Origin: Flavobacterium sp. N2038
GTDB taxonomy: Bacteria; Bacteroidota; Bacteroidia; Flavobacteriales; Flavobacteriaceae
Direction of reading: 5' to 3'
Length of the DNA: 64,000 nt
Assembly (NCBI RefSeq): GCF_025947185.1
Contig: NZ_CP110001.1
Location: forward strand, 2,294,001 to 2,358,000
In this document: positions 17,199-26,664 of the stretch, piece by piece
How positions within the stretch are numbered: the stretch's first letter is position 1
Layout of the letters: every line of letters starts with the position of its first letter
Notes under the pieces: generated by a model
What the model saw: the letters and a program-made list of their open reading frames with translations, nothing else
What the model was told of the DNA's origin: nothing
Databases searched by the model: none
Program-made: the position numbers and the translations under genes

Positions 17199-18881
17199 TT
17201 AAAAACCGGCAGCAGTGTCATCACCTCTAAAGTCGGCACCTCCCTCAAGCGTTTTGTTGGGCAGGACTAAAATACAGTCTAATTTGCCAATTACAGGAGT
17301 TGTTTTTTCATTTATTAAATAACCTTTAGCTTTAAGTTTATCGATAGTAACATTATCAAAAGCATAAGGCTCAAAAGTAATTAAATCAGGTAACCACTGA
17401 TGATGAAAGCGTGGTGCGTTTACAGCTTCCTGCATACTCAGATTATATTCGTAAACATTTAAAATAGCTTGTAAAACCGACGTAATAATTGTAGAACCGC
17501 CTGGTGAACCAACAACCATATACAATTCGCCTTTTTTCTCCACAATAGTTGGAGTCATAGAACTAAGCATTCTTTTTTGCGGTGCAATACTATTAGCTTC
17601 ATTTCCTACTAATCCAAACATATTTGGAGATCCTGGTTTGGCACTAAAATCGTCCATTTCATTATTCAGAAAAAAGCCTAACTCATCACAGTAATATTTT
17701 GATCCAAAACCGTCATTAATGGTTGTAGTTGCTGCAACGGCATTTCCAAATTGATCTACAATAGAGTAATGGGTTGTTTCAGTACTCTCGTTATAAGTTA
17801 CTTTTCCCTCTTTGATTTCTGATGAAAGACTGGCTTTTTCAGAATTAAAATTTGACATTCTGTCTTTTAAATAGGCGTCTGATAAAAGCCCGTTTATTGG
17901 GATTTTTACAAAATCAGGATCTCCCAAAAACTGGCTTCTGTCGGCATAAGCTCTTCTTTCGGCTTCAACAATTACCTGAATTGATTGTTCTGAGTTATGT
18001 CCCATTTTTGAAAGATAAAATGGTGATATCATTTTCATTATCTGTGCTAAACAGATTCCGCCACTACTTGGCGGTGCCATTGATGTAACTTTTAAATCCT
18101 TATAGTCAAACTGTAGCGGTTTTCTCCATTTGGCTTCATAAGTGGCCAAATCTTTAAGAGTGATAATTCCGCCTTTTTTTTGAAGATAAGCAACTAAAGT
18201 TTTTGCAGTTTGACCTTTATAAAACTCATCTTTTCCATTTTTAAGAATTCGTTTTAAAGTTTGAGCAAGTGCAGGATATTTAATAGTATCATTTTCTTTA
18301 AATCTTCCCGCCATCAAAGTATTTGGACCATTTACTTTTACAATAGCATCATGATACGATTCAAGTTGTTTTTGTTGTTTTTGAGTTACAATTACACCTT
18401 TTTCGGCAAGAGCAATAACAGGTTTCAGAATTTCTGACATTGGCAGAGAACCTAGTTTTTTATGAACCGCAAAAACACCGGCAATTGTCCCCGGAACTCC
18501 AATTGCTAAGGCTGTCTCGGTACTTTTTCCTTTTATTACATTTCCGTCTTTATCCAAAAACATATCTTTTGTTGCAGCTAGAGGTGCTTTTTCGCGATAA
18601 TCAAGAGAACCAACCTCTCCATTGGCTTTTCTATACACCATAAAACCACCTCCGCCAATATTTCCTGCGTATGGATAAGCAACAGCAAGAGCTAATTCGG
18701 TTGCCACCATTGCATCAAATGCATTTCCGCCTTTTTTCATGATTTCAACTCCTATTTTTGATGCTTCAGCTCTGGCCGAAACTACCATAGCTTTTGAAGC
18801 AACTAATCCTGTTGGGTTTGCAGATTGTTGTGCAAAACCTGAAATAGTGATAAATGCAAATAATAAGGTAATTTTCTTCAT
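17199..18881 (-). CDS. ggt: gamma-glutamyltransferase (gamma-glutamyltranspeptidase)
   Basis: Periplasmic Ntn-hydrolase that cleaves and transfers the gamma-glutamyl group of glutathione and related peptides. 560 aa from ATG 18881, which opens a signal peptide (MKKITLLFAFITISGFAQQ); the open frame continues 144 bp upstream without family similarity. The proenzyme self-cleaves before a Thr: the motif ETTHYSIVDQFGNAVA is present, with the predicted nucleophile Thr369 and its Thr-His neighbours. Substrate-site blocks NIGGGGFMVY, APPSSGGICLAQ and GSPGGSTIIT (oxyanion and gamma-glutamyl binding) are intact. Length and order match full-length bacterial GGT. It lies 37 bp downstream of the ACP phosphodiesterase gene and may share a transcript with it. 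Confidence 0.95.
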   Translation of the reverse strand: MKKITLLFAFITISGFAQQSANPTGLVASKAMVVSARAEASKIGVEIMKKGGNAFDAMVATELALAVAYPYAGNIGGGGFMVYRKANGEVGSLDYREKAPLAATKDMFLDKDGNVIKGKSTETALAIGVPGTIAGVFAVHKKLGSLPMSEILKPVIALAEKGVIVTQKQQKQLESYHDAIVKVNGPNTLMAGRFKENDTIKYPALAQTLKRILKNGKDEFYKGQTAKTLVAYLQKKGGIITLKDLATYEAKWRKPLQFDYKDLKVTSMAPPSSGGICLAQIMKMISPFYLSKMGHNSEQSIQVIVEAERRAYADRSQFLGDPDFVKIPINGLLSDAYLKDRMSNFNSEKASLSSEIKEGKVTYNESTETTHYSIVDQFGNAVAATTTINDGFGSKYYCDELGFFLNNEMDDFSAKPGSPNMFGLVGNEANSIAPQKRMLSSMTPTIVEKKGELYMVVGSPGGSTIITSVLQAILNVYEYNLSMQEAVNAPRFHHQWLPDLITFEPYAFDNVTIDKLKAKGYLINEKTTPVIGKLDCILVLPNKTLEGGADFRGDDTAAGF

Positions 18882-18918
18882 AGTACACAATATTTGGTTC
18901 GATAAAATCAAGTAGACT

Positions 18919-19503
18919 CTAAAGAGTAAGTCGTTTTTGGTTAGCTTGTTCCTGAATATCCTCAAAAAAGGCGGTGAATTCCTGTTCAAACTCAGTATAA
19001 AATTCTTTGAGTTCTGCTGTTGCAAACTGCATTTTTGAAATATTTTTTGACCGTCGGTCCATTTGAGTCAGAATATGTTGAATTCCATCAATTGTTCTAT
19101 AGCTCAAAAGCCAGTTTTCTCTGGTCATAACAGGTAGTAAACCTTGTATTTTTTCAGTTAAAACAGCATGATTTTCATGTAAAGAGTTATAGAATCTATC
19201 AACGAAATCTTCCAGATTTTCGTCTGAATATTTAGACCAGTTCTTGGCCAAAAAATGATCATAAACAATATCTACAATGACACCTGCATAATGATGGTAC
19301 TTTTCGTGTAAACGTTTGGTACTTTGTCTGAAAACATCGTGAGAATCTGTATAAGTATCAATAAAGCGATGTAAGAGTATCCCTTTTTGTACATCTTTTG
19401 GGAAATGTTCAAATTGCTTTCCACGAATGCCATCAGCCATAAAATTGCCAATTTTTATTAAATCATTATCACCTGAAAGATATATGTGGGCTAAGAAATT
19501 CAT
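18919..19503 (-). CDS. acyl carrier protein phosphodiesterase-like (AcpH, DUF479)
   Basis: A 194-aa cytoplasmic protein of the AcpH/DUF479 family, an HD-like all-helical metalloenzyme that removes 4'-phosphopantetheine from acyl carrier protein in E. coli. The N-terminal signature MNFLAHIYLSG, then IGNFMADGIRG and GILLHRFIDTYTDSH with conserved His and Asp, and VIVDIVYDHFLAKNW, are all family hallmarks. Length is normal. In Bacteroidota the activity has mostly been assigned by homology. It starts with ATG 19503; ggt follows in the same direction. Confidence 0.85.
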   Translation of the reverse strand: MNFLAHIYLSGDNDLIKIGNFMADGIRGKQFEHFPKDVQKGILLHRFIDTYTDSHDVFRQSTKRLHEKYHHYAGVIVDIVYDHFLAKNWSKYSDENLEDFVDRFYNSLHENHAVLTEKIQGLLPVMTRENWLLSYRTIDGIQHILTQMDRRSKNISKMQFATAELKEFYTEFEQEFTAFFEDIQEQANQKRLTL

Positions 19504-19721
19504 TTTTTTATTATTCTAAGTTACTAAGGAACTAAGTTGTTTTAGTAAAAGTATGAAAACTTTTTCAGAACATTTTAAAATTAATGGATACTTCAAAAGT
19601 TGCTGTTTAAGCGTTTTGAAAATCTTAGCCCCTGTAGGTATCGGGGTAGCATCTTGGAACCGGAGTAACTTTTTTATAAAATTCTTAGTGTCTTTGTATC
19701 TTAGAAGCTTAGTAACTTTTC

Positions 19722-19729
19722 TATATTTG
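19722..19729 (+). promoter_or_regulatory. possible -7 element for glmM
   Basis: TATATTTG matches TAnnTTTG and lies 27 bp before the glmM ATG. A -33 TTG at 19-20 bp is not seen; the nearest TTTG is 25 bp away. The rest of the divergent gap 19504-19721 shows short direct repeats of the ACTTAGTAACT type and no gene. Confidence 0.35.
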
Positions 19730-19756
19730 TAACTCAAATAACCATAACTCAAAAAA

Positions 19757-21145
19757 ATGACTTTAATAAAATCTATTTCAGGTATAAGAGGTACAATTGG
19801 AGGTAAAGTAGGAGATAACCTGACTCCTGTAGATGCAGTAAAATTTGCATCGGCGTACGGAACTTTTATGAAAAGCAATAGTAAAAAAGAAAAATTAACG
19901 GTTGTAATTGGTCGTGATGCGAGGATTTCCGGGCCAATGATTCATAATCTGGTGGTTAATACTTTAATTGGTTTAGGAATTAATGTAATTGATCTGGGAC
20001 TTTCTACAACTCCAACGGTAGAAGTTGCCGTTCCATTGGAGAAAGCAGACGGAGGTATTATTTTAACAGCTTCTCATAATCCAAAACAATGGAACGCTTT
20101 AAAATTACTAAATGAAAAAGGAGAATTTTTAAGTGGTGCCGATGGTGCAAAAATTCTGGAAATTGCAGATGCTGAAGCTTTTGATTTTTCTGATGTTGAC
20201 AGTTTAGGCGAAATTACTTTGAATGATGCCTATATGGATATTCATATCGACGAGGTTTTAAATTTACCTTTAGTAGATGTTGAAGCGGTAAAAGCAGCTA
20301 AATTTAAAGTAGTTGTTGATGGAGTAAATTCATCAGGAGGAATTATTATTCCTAAACTATTAGAATTAATGGGCGTTGAAGTAGTAAAATTATACTGTGA
20401 ACCAAACGGACATTTCCCTCATAATCCGGAACCATTAAAAGAGCATTTAACTGATATTTCTGAATTGGTCGTTAAAGAAAAAGCGCATTTAGGAGTTGTT
20501 GTTGATCCGGATGTTGATCGTTTGGCATTCATTAGCGAAGACGGAGAAATGTTTGGTGAGGAATACACTTTGGTTGCTTGTGCGGACTACGTTTTAAGTA
20601 AAACTCCTGGGAATACAGTTTCAAACATGTCATCATCACGTGCTTTGCGTGATGTAACTGTGGGACATAAAGGAAACTACGAAGCAAGTGCAGTTGGAGA
20701 AGTAAATGTGGTTGAATTAATGAAGAAGAATAATGCTGTTATTGGAGGAGAAGGTAATGGTGGAATTATTTACCCAGAGTTGCATTACGGAAGAGATAGT
20801 TTGGTTGGAGTTGCTTTATTCTTAACGCATTTAGCGAATAAAAAAATGTCGGTTTCTGCATTGAGAGCTTCTTATCCGGAATATTATATGAGCAAAAATA
20901 AAATTGAATTGACACCACAAATTGATGTTGATGCAATTTTAACAGCAATGACAGATAAATATAAAAATGAAGATATTTCGACAATTGATGGTGTAAAGAT
21001 CGATTTTGCTACAGAATGGGTACATTTAAGAAAATCGAATACAGAACCAATTATTCGTATTTATACTGAAGCACCTTCACAAGATGCTGCAGACAAATTG
21101 GCTCTTCGAATCATTGATGAAATAAAAGTAATTGCAGGAATTTAA
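19757..21145 (+). CDS. glmM: phosphoglucosamine mutase / phosphohexomutase
   Basis: Alpha-D-phosphohexomutase that, as GlmM, converts glucosamine-6-phosphate to glucosamine-1-phosphate for UDP-GlcNAc and hence peptidoglycan and LPS. 462 aa with the four classical domains: the active-site phosphoserine loop TASHNPKQWNALK (Ser106), the Mg-binding DPDVDRLAF (about residue 245), the sugar-specificity loop GGEGNGG (about residue 330) and the C-terminal phosphate loop RKSNTEPIIRIYTE. GEGNGG rather than GEQSGH is the form I associate with Bacteroidota and archaeal-like GlmM, so phosphoglucomutase or phosphomannomutase activity cannot be excluded. It ends at a strong bidirectional terminator. Confidence 0.88.
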   Translation: MTLIKSISGIRGTIGGKVGDNLTPVDAVKFASAYGTFMKSNSKKEKLTVVIGRDARISGPMIHNLVVNTLIGLGINVIDLGLSTTPTVEVAVPLEKADGGIILTASHNPKQWNALKLLNEKGEFLSGADGAKILEIADAEAFDFSDVDSLGEITLNDAYMDIHIDEVLNLPLVDVEAVKAAKFKVVVDGVNSSGGIIIPKLLELMGVEVVKLYCEPNGHFPHNPEPLKEHLTDISELVVKEKAHLGVVVDPDVDRLAFISEDGEMFGEEYTLVACADYVLSKTPGNTVSNMSSSRALRDVTVGHKGNYEASAVGEVNVVELMKKNNAVIGGEGNGGIIYPELHYGRDSLVGVALFLTHLANKKMSVSALRASYPEYYMSKNKIELTPQIDVDAILTAMTDKYKNEDISTIDGVKIDFATEWVHLRKSNTEPIIRIYTEAPSQDAADKLALRIIDEIKVIAGI

Positions 21146-21163
21146 TTTCTGAATTCTAAATAT

Positions 21164-21200
21164 AAAAGCCTCTTTTGAACTATTCAAAAGAGGCTTTTTT
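21164..21200. terminator. bidirectional intrinsic terminator
   Basis: A 16-bp stem based on AAGCCTCTTTTGAA / TTCAAAAGAGGCTT with a 3-nt loop, an A-run before it and eight T after it. It separates glmM from the convergent acyltransferase gene. Confidence 0.93.
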
Positions 21201-21220
21201 TTATATCTTATTTTAAAAGA

Positions 21221-22093
21221 TTATTGAACTCGGTGTTTCCATCTTTTATGTGTCCATAAATAATATTCCGGGGCTTCAAGAATTTGTTTTTCGACCTCTT
21301 TTAAATACATTTCTGTAATTTCAAAATCGTCATATTCTTTTGGATTATCAGCAAGAGAAAGAAATGTAGCCTCGTAATACCCTCTTTTTATTTTTTTTAC
21401 TTTTACCATTGTAACAGCCAGATCATATTTTTTTGCCAGCATTTCTGCTCCTGTATGAACAGGGACCTCAATACCCATAAATTTTCCCGAATGAAAAATT
21501 CGATCCAGTTTTGGAGATTGATCACTGGCTAAACCATACATGCTCAAAACGCCGTCGCGCTGGTTTTGAGCCATTGTTGGAATTGCTTTTTTAGTCTCAA
21601 TCATTTCGGTCTTGTATTTTGATCGAATTTTTCGAACCAATTTATCAAAATAGGGATTTGCAACTTTTTTGTAAACCGCAACTCCCTGAAAGCCAATTTT
21701 AGGATTAACAGTCATAAGCCATTCATAACTTGCATAGTGAGAAGCCATAAGAATAACACTCTTTTCTCTTTGTGCATAATTTAATACCAAATCGATATTT
21801 GTGACATGGAATCTTTTTTCCATTTCTTCCGGAGAAATACTCATAGTCTTGATCATCTCTAAAAACATATCGCACATATGGCTATAGAATTTTTTCTCAA
21901 TAACTTTTCTTTCCTGATCACTTAAATGTGGCAGTGCAAGCGCAAGATTTTCGCGAACAACTTTTTTGCGATAACCCACAACATGATACACCAGAAAATA
22001 GACACAATCTGAAAACCAGTAAAATATTCTAAATGGAAGTATGGAGATAAGCCAAAGAAAAGGGTAGGCTAAAATATAAACGAGAAATTGCAT
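21221..22093 (-). CDS. lysophospholipid / lipid A acyltransferase family protein (LpxL/HtrB-like)
   Basis: A 290-aa inner-membrane-associated acyltransferase of the LpxL/LpxM (Lip_A_acyltrans) family, which adds secondary acyl chains to lipid A or related lipids using acyl-ACP. An N-terminal hydrophobic segment (residues 3-25) anchors it. The catalytic HX4(D/E) motif is HYASYE near residue 117. A GLASDQSPKLDRIFHSG stretch (near 190) and the C-terminal WTHKRWKHR block are typical for the family. It is a single gene between a terminator and the divergent rhomboid gene. Confidence 0.88.
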   Translation of the reverse strand: MQFLVYILAYPFLWLISILPFRIFYWFSDCVYFLVYHVVGYRKKVVRENLALALPHLSDQERKVIEKKFYSHMCDMFLEMIKTMSISPEEMEKRFHVTNIDLVLNYAQREKSVILMASHYASYEWLMTVNPKIGFQGVAVYKKVANPYFDKLVRKIRSKYKTEMIETKKAIPTMAQNQRDGVLSMYGLASDQSPKLDRIFHSGKFMGIEVPVHTGAEMLAKKYDLAVTMVKVKKIKRGYYEATFLSLADNPKEYDDFEITEMYLKEVEKQILEAPEYYLWTHKRWKHRVQ

Positions 22094-22204
22094 GTAATTT
22101 TTTTTACAAATATAAAGTAAAAATGAATAACCAGCGATATTTTGGCTTCTTGCTAACTTGTGTTTAAGAATGACTATATTTACATTTCACAATAAATATT
22201 TTTT

Positions 22205-22843
22205 ATGAATACCATTTTAATTGGGATTATAGTTGCCAACGCTCTTATAAGTTACAAAGGGTTTAATGATTATGCATTTTTCAGAAAATACGAATTCCAC
22301 ATTGGAAGCATTCGTTCCGGAGAGCAGATAAGAATGCTTTCTTCTGGATTTTTACACGTCGATATTATGCACTTAGTGTTTAATATGTTTACGCTTTGGT
22401 GTTTTGCGCCTGTGGTTACACAATGGTTAGGAAATTTTTCTTTTGTTTTGGTTTATTTTGGAAGCTTAATTTTTGGAAATCTATTAACCATGTTGTTTCA
22501 TAAAAACGATTATAGTTATCGTGCAGTTGGAGCCTCCGGTGCTGTGACAGGAGTTTTGTATTCTGCCATTTTACTCGAACCTGGCATGACGTTGGGAATT
22601 TTTGGTGTGATTCCAATACCGGCATATCTTTTTGGAATTTTATATTTATTGTATTCTATATATGGAATGAAAGCTAAAAATGACAATATTGGTCATACGG
22701 CACATTTTGGAGGCGCTATAGGTGGTTATTTGATCACTTTAATAAAAGAACCATCATTAATTGTAGATCATAGCTCGATGGTAATTTTATTAGCGATTCC
22801 TATTATTGTACTTTTTGTTATGGCTAAATTGGGCAAATTATAA
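22205..22843 (+). CDS. rhomboid family intramembrane serine protease
   Basis: A 212-aa six-helix rhomboid. Helix L1 region HVDIMHLVFNMFTLW has the conserved His and Asn pair; the catalytic serine lies in GASGAVTG (Ser111), and the catalytic His in HTAHFGGAIGGY (His167). GxSG plus AHxxG confirm an active Ser-His dyad. It cleaves single-pass membrane substrates within the inner membrane; the substrate is unknown. The SIMPL gene follows on the same strand with a 52-bp gap. Confidence 0.93.
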   Translation: MNTILIGIIVANALISYKGFNDYAFFRKYEFHIGSIRSGEQIRMLSSGFLHVDIMHLVFNMFTLWCFAPVVTQWLGNFSFVLVYFGSLIFGNLLTMLFHKNDYSYRAVGASGAVTGVLYSAILLEPGMTLGIFGVIPIPAYLFGILYLLYSIYGMKAKNDNIGHTAHFGGAIGGYLITLIKEPSLIVDHSSMVILLAIPIIVLFVMAKLGKL

Positions 22844-22895
22844 GGTTGGCACAACTTTTGAAAGGTCCTTATCAAATAACTTAAATATAACAAAA

Positions 22896-23585
22896 ATGAA
22901 GAAAGTAGTATTATTTTTAACAATCATGTTTATGACTATGTCTTACGGCCAGGAAACCAAACAAATACCTCTAATTAATGTTAATGGAGAAGGAAAAGTA
23001 AAAGTAGCACCTGATCAGGTTTGTATTTCAGCTACAGTTGAAACAAAAGGTAATATTGCTAAAGACGTCAAAAAGCAAAACGACGAAAAAATGGATGCAG
23101 TTTTAAAATTCATTAAAAAGATGAATATTCCAACAGCAGACTTTAGAACGAAACAAGTTGCTTTGAATCCGCAATACGATTATGAGAAAAAGAAAACTTC
23201 TTATAATGCTACCCAAACAGTAGAAATTGTAGTAAAAGATTTGTCTAAATATGATGAATTAATGGAAGGCTTAGTACAACAAGGTATTAATCGTATTGAC
23301 AGAGTATCTTTTGAATCTTCAAAAGAATTACAATTACAGGCTGAAGCCAGAAAATTAGCAATGAAAGACGCTAAAGCTAAGGCTGAAGATTATGTTTCTG
23401 TATTAGGTCAAAAAGTTGGTAAAGCTTATACCATTTCTGATAATACTCAGGTTTACCGTCCGCAACCAATGTATGCTATGAAATCTATGGCAATGGATAG
23501 TAACGGTGGTGCTGCAAATGAAACATTAGCAATTGGAGAAATTGAAATTACTGCAAATGTTAGCGTAAGTTTTGTTTTAGACTAA
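22896..23585 (+). CDS. SIMPL domain-containing exported protein (DUF541)
   Basis: A 229-aa protein with a signal peptide (MKKVVLFLTIMFMTMSYGQ, cleaved near YGQ) and a SIMPL/DUF541 domain: INVNGEGKVKVAPDQVCISATVET near the mature N-terminus, then YNATQTVEIVVKDLSKYDEL, and the C-terminal ARKLAMKDAKAKAEDYVSVLGQKVGK. Related proteins include E. coli YggE and Brucella BP26, which form channel-like oligomers and have been linked to oxidative stress. The start chosen is ATG 22896; the frame continues upstream over the rhomboid end but lacks a signal there. Probably periplasmic, possibly co-transcribed with the rhomboid gene. Confidence 0.9.
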   Translation: MKKVVLFLTIMFMTMSYGQETKQIPLINVNGEGKVKVAPDQVCISATVETKGNIAKDVKKQNDEKMDAVLKFIKKMNIPTADFRTKQVALNPQYDYEKKKTSYNATQTVEIVVKDLSKYDELMEGLVQQGINRIDRVSFESSKELQLQAEARKLAMKDAKAKAEDYVSVLGQKVGKAYTISDNTQVYRPQPMYAMKSMAMDSNGGAANETLAIGEIEITANVSVSFVLD

Positions 23586-23607
23586 GCAATATAAAATTTA
23601 AATAATA

Positions 23608-23648
23608 AAAAATCCAAATTCCGGTTTAATCAGGAATTTGGATTTTTT
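23608..23648. terminator. intrinsic terminator
   Basis: 12-bp stem AATCCAAATTCC / GGAATTTGGATT with a 10-nt loop, an upstream A-run and a downstream TTTTTT. It lies between the SIMPL gene and the convergent MscS gene. Confidence 0.9.
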
Positions 23649-23689
23649 GTTTTAAGAACAAACCATTTATTTAATGATCACTTCGTTTA

Positions 23690-26035
23690 TTAGGTCAAAA
23701 AAGCAAGTCCTTTAGCTTTAAAATAACTAAACAAAACTTGTTTAGCACTACTTACCGTTTCTTCTGTTTTATAAATACTGCACCAAAACTTGATTTGCAA
23801 CTTAAATTTACCTTCAGAAATAGAGTTGTAATATATTTGTGGCGTTTTTGTATTGTTTACAAGAGACATACTTTCTAAGGCCGATAATATAATTGTATTA
23901 ATTTCATCTGGCGTTACATCGCCATTGATTTCGATGTTAATATCCACAAGTTTAAAATTATCAGTGTAAGTCCAGTTGGTAATATTTTGAGATAATAAGT
24001 TACCATTCGGAATAATAATTTCTGCGCCATTTGGAGCATTGATTTTTGTGGTACGCAATCCCATAGTTTTTACGCGTCCCGATTCTGAACTGATATCAAT
24101 CACGTCTCCAATTTGAATAGGTTTGTCAAAAATCAGAATAATTCCTGAAACAAAATTATTTACTACATTTTGAAGACCAAGTCCAACACCCACACCTAAA
24201 GCTCCCAGTAATATACTTAATTTATCTAAAGGCATTCCAGAAGCTGAAACCGCTAAAAGATATCCTACTATTAATACAAGAAGCCTTGTGATTAGTAATT
24301 TAGAATGTTGCCTTTTGTTAATGTTTTCTTCATTTTCGTCGTCGATTTCTCCAAAAAAGTAAGCAACATATTTTTGTAACAAATGGGCAGCCCAAATAAT
24401 TATAAAAAATAAAACAATATTACCCAAAGTAAAGGTTATGCTTCCCACAGTATTCGGACGATCTAGTAAAGTGGTCAGGGAAGTTCTTAATGATTCCCAT
24501 ATATTAAGATTCGATGCGATTACAACCAGCCACATATAGCTAATGATAATGATGAAAGGTTTTTTTAGGGTATCGGACAAACTCTCGTAATCAAATATTT
24601 TTTCTATACCACGTTTTACTCTGGTGGTATAGATTTGTAATAATATAATCTCTAAAATTATTTTAAGAAGGACACTTAATGCTACTATCTGAGTAAGAGA
24701 TATAAAAGCAGTTAAAGTTAACATGTTTGAAAGGGAAACTCTTCCAAAAATGTTATAGAGTATGGAGAGAACATTTAATAGGATAAAAATGTTGCTTGCC
24801 CATTTAAAAAAAGCTTTAATGTATAATTGGTCTTTCATACTCTTAATCTGAACCAAACCATAGCGTATTCCAAAAAGATTAATTACAATAAAAGAACAAC
24901 GCTGAAGGAGTCCAACTCCAATAAAAAGATCCAGAAAACAAAGAGTAGTAAACAATCCTAAAAGCAAAATCCAATTTCGCATTGAATTTCCTGACCAGTC
25001 CTTTTTAAATATTACAGTTAATACACCAAGAAGCAATAGTTGTAGTAACTCTAAAAATAAAGCTGGCGCATATAAATTTGTGACAACCGCTATGTTTAAA
25101 CCGATTACAGCAACGGGTAAAATTACTCCTCTGTTTAAATATTTAAAGTTAAAGAGCGAAAGATTTTCGATATGACCATTATTCTTTAAATATTTTAAAT
25201 TACGAAAGATGTACCAGGCTAACAATCCCATAAAAAATAGCAGCGTAATAAGGCCTCCGGATTTATAACTTAAATAATATGCGGCAATATTTTCTTCAAT
25301 AATGATTTTTGACTTAATGTTTTGCGAAACTACTTTTTTAGTAGCAGTATCAGCATTCCATATTGATGGATATTCTTTCTTTAAAATACTAATTCCCGAT
25401 TTTTCAAGCTTTGTTTCTACAGTTGCTAATGCATTAGAAACGTCAATTTTGTGTTCAACAGTCAATCTTTTTTTGTCATTTAAGATACCCTGATTTTTGG
25501 TCATCAGACTGTCTGTTTTTAAATAGGTTTTCTTGAGATTGGCTAATTCTGTTTTAAATTGCTTTCTGCGAATAGTATCTTTTAATAGCGTAAATAAAGT
25601 TTTGTCTTTGCGCAGGTCAATAATACGGCTTTTAATTTTTTCAAGATTTTCATTATGAGAATTTATGGCTGTATTTTGCTCGTTTAATTCCTGCTCAATT
25701 TCTTTTAGAACAACACGATACATTTGTTGGTTACGCACATTTGGATTAGCTCCTTTTAAACTTGCTAGTATCAGATCAAGTTTGCTTTGAGTTCTTTTAA
25801 TATCACCAAACAGATGAAATGTAGTTCCGTCAAAATCGGCATCGTTCGCAGCCGATTCCAATACTTCAGCTACTTTTTCAATAGCGATTAGATATTCGCT
25901 GTCTGTGGTACTTTCCTCAAAAAGTTTAGCACGGTTTTCTGCTTTATTGGTTGGTGTTTGAGAATAAGAAATCGATGCATGAAATAGCATCATTAGTAGG
26001 GCGAATAAGTGAAGATAACTTCTGTTTACATTCAT
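23690..26035 (-). CDS. large mechanosensitive ion channel, MscS family
   Basis: A 781-aa MscK/YbdG-like channel. A signal peptide (MNVNRSYLHLFALLMMLFHASISYSQ) is followed by a periplasmic coiled-coil-rich domain (to about residue 250), roughly ten membrane helices, and the conserved pore helix and beta domain: SILLGALGVGVGLGLQNVVNNFVSGIILIFDKPIQIGDVI (quoted in two halves: GALGVGVGLGLQN and VSGIILIFDKPIQIGD). TKINAPNGAEIIIPN follows. The start used is ATG 26035, which opens the signal peptide; an ATG at 26089 would add 18 polar residues. It releases solutes on osmotic downshift by family knowledge. It ends facing a terminator shared with the SIMPL gene. Confidence 0.92.
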   Translation of the reverse strand: MNVNRSYLHLFALLMMLFHASISYSQTPTNKAENRAKLFEESTTDSEYLIAIEKVAEVLESAANDADFDGTTFHLFGDIKRTQSKLDLILASLKGANPNVRNQQMYRVVLKEIEQELNEQNTAINSHNENLEKIKSRIIDLRKDKTLFTLLKDTIRRKQFKTELANLKKTYLKTDSLMTKNQGILNDKKRLTVEHKIDVSNALATVETKLEKSGISILKKEYPSIWNADTATKKVVSQNIKSKIIIEENIAAYYLSYKSGGLITLLFFMGLLAWYIFRNLKYLKNNGHIENLSLFNFKYLNRGVILPVAVIGLNIAVVTNLYAPALFLELLQLLLLGVLTVIFKKDWSGNSMRNWILLLGLFTTLCFLDLFIGVGLLQRCSFIVINLFGIRYGLVQIKSMKDQLYIKAFFKWASNIFILLNVLSILYNIFGRVSLSNMLTLTAFISLTQIVALSVLLKIILEIILLQIYTTRVKRGIEKIFDYESLSDTLKKPFIIIISYMWLVVIASNLNIWESLRTSLTTLLDRPNTVGSITFTLGNIVLFFIIIWAAHLLQKYVAYFFGEIDDENEENINKRQHSKLLITRLLVLIVGYLLAVSASGMPLDKLSILLGALGVGVGLGLQNVVNNFVSGIILIFDKPIQIGDVIDISSESGRVKTMGLRTTKINAPNGAEIIIPNGNLLSQNITNWTYTDNFKLVDINIEINGDVTPDEINTIILSALESMSLVNNTKTPQIYYNSISEGKFKLQIKFWCSIYKTEETVSSAKQVLFSYFKAKGLAFLT

Positions 26036-26374
26036 AACTTGGGGTGATTTAAGGTCTGCAAATTTACTTGTTTTTTCTGTAGAATACATTCAAAACTGGA
26101 ATGTTAAAAATTAATGGGTATTCAGTTTATGCACAGAATAGATTTAGTTTTTTTTGAAAAGTATCAGAGTATAATTCTGTAATAACCTCGCGATTTTTTT
26201 GCGAGTTATGAAATTTAAAAGTAGTTTGTTTTCTAATCTGGTCTTTCAAATTTAGAAAAATTCTTACATCTTTATAAAAAAGCTTAGAAGAGTTAACTGT
26301 CTTAATTTTAGAAATTTATAGTTATCTAAAAATTTTAGTTAACATTTTTTTTGCAAAAAAAATAATTAAAATTT
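26036..26374. other. gene-free divergent intergenic region
   Basis: Between the MscS start and the SusC promoter no coding potential is seen. The only structure is a small inverted repeat, ATAACCTCGC / GCGAGTTAT (about 26183-26209), around a T-run. The DNA is very AT-rich. Confidence 0.5.
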
Positions 26375-26402
26375 TTGAGTTCACATTTTTAATATACTTT
26401 TG
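26375..26402 (+). promoter_or_regulatory. promoter for the first SusC/SusD operon
   Basis: TTG (26375-26377) and TACTTTTG (26395-26402) are separated by 17 bp and match the Bacteroidota pattern TTG...TAnnTTTG. They lie about 360 bp before the SusC ATG, which implies a long structured 5' leader. Confidence 0.55.
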
Positions 26403-26569
26403 TTCTATCAAATTAGTAGAATTTAAAAATATAAAAACTTGAATACTTAAAATTAAGCCCGGCCTTTAAAATTTCCAACTTATGAGTTGTTACAGCTCAA
26501 AATCTTCACTCTTTAATTCTTGAAAAATTTTGCTTAGTCGAATCCTTAAAGCATTAGGAGGGAAATCCG

Positions 26570-26605
26570 ATGAAGACCAAATCAAATAATAATAATCCAA
26601 AATAA
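26570..26605 (+). CDS. possible 11-residue leader peptide with a perfect Shine-Dalgarno
   Basis: ATG at 26570 opens MKTKSNNNNPK and a stop, preceded at 7-nt spacing by AGGAGGG (26556-26562). Bacteroidota genes rarely use a Shine-Dalgarno, so a perfect one in a SusC leader stands out. It is 153 bp upstream of the SusC ATG, with a hairpin between. It could be a translated leader involved in attenuation or coupling, or the purine run may be coincidental. No family is recognised. Confidence 0.3.
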   Translation: MKTKSNNNNPK

Positions 26606-26640
26606 ATGATATGATAAAACGAATGTGTTGCAGATAAAAA

Positions 26641-26664
26641 CCATTTCTGCGGGAACAGAAATGG
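26641..26664 (+). promoter_or_regulatory. leader hairpin upstream of susC-like gene
   Basis: CCATTTCTG / CAGAAATGG, a perfect 9-bp stem with a 6-nt loop (CGGGAA), in the transcribed leader. No T-tract follows, so it is not a simple terminator. It lies 35 bp after the possible leader peptide and 94 bp before the SusC start. Confidence 0.5.

Noticed and set aside
19516-19878. 120-aa ORF antisense to the start of glmM
   Set aside because: It overlaps the glmM coding start and upstream region; the translated sequence has no family pattern.
26540-26590. Resemblance of GGAGGGAAATCCGATGAAGACC to the core of a SAM-I riboswitch
   Set aside because: Only a short purine-rich core matches. The required flanking helices (P1, P3, P4) are not recognisable and the downstream gene is a generic SusC.
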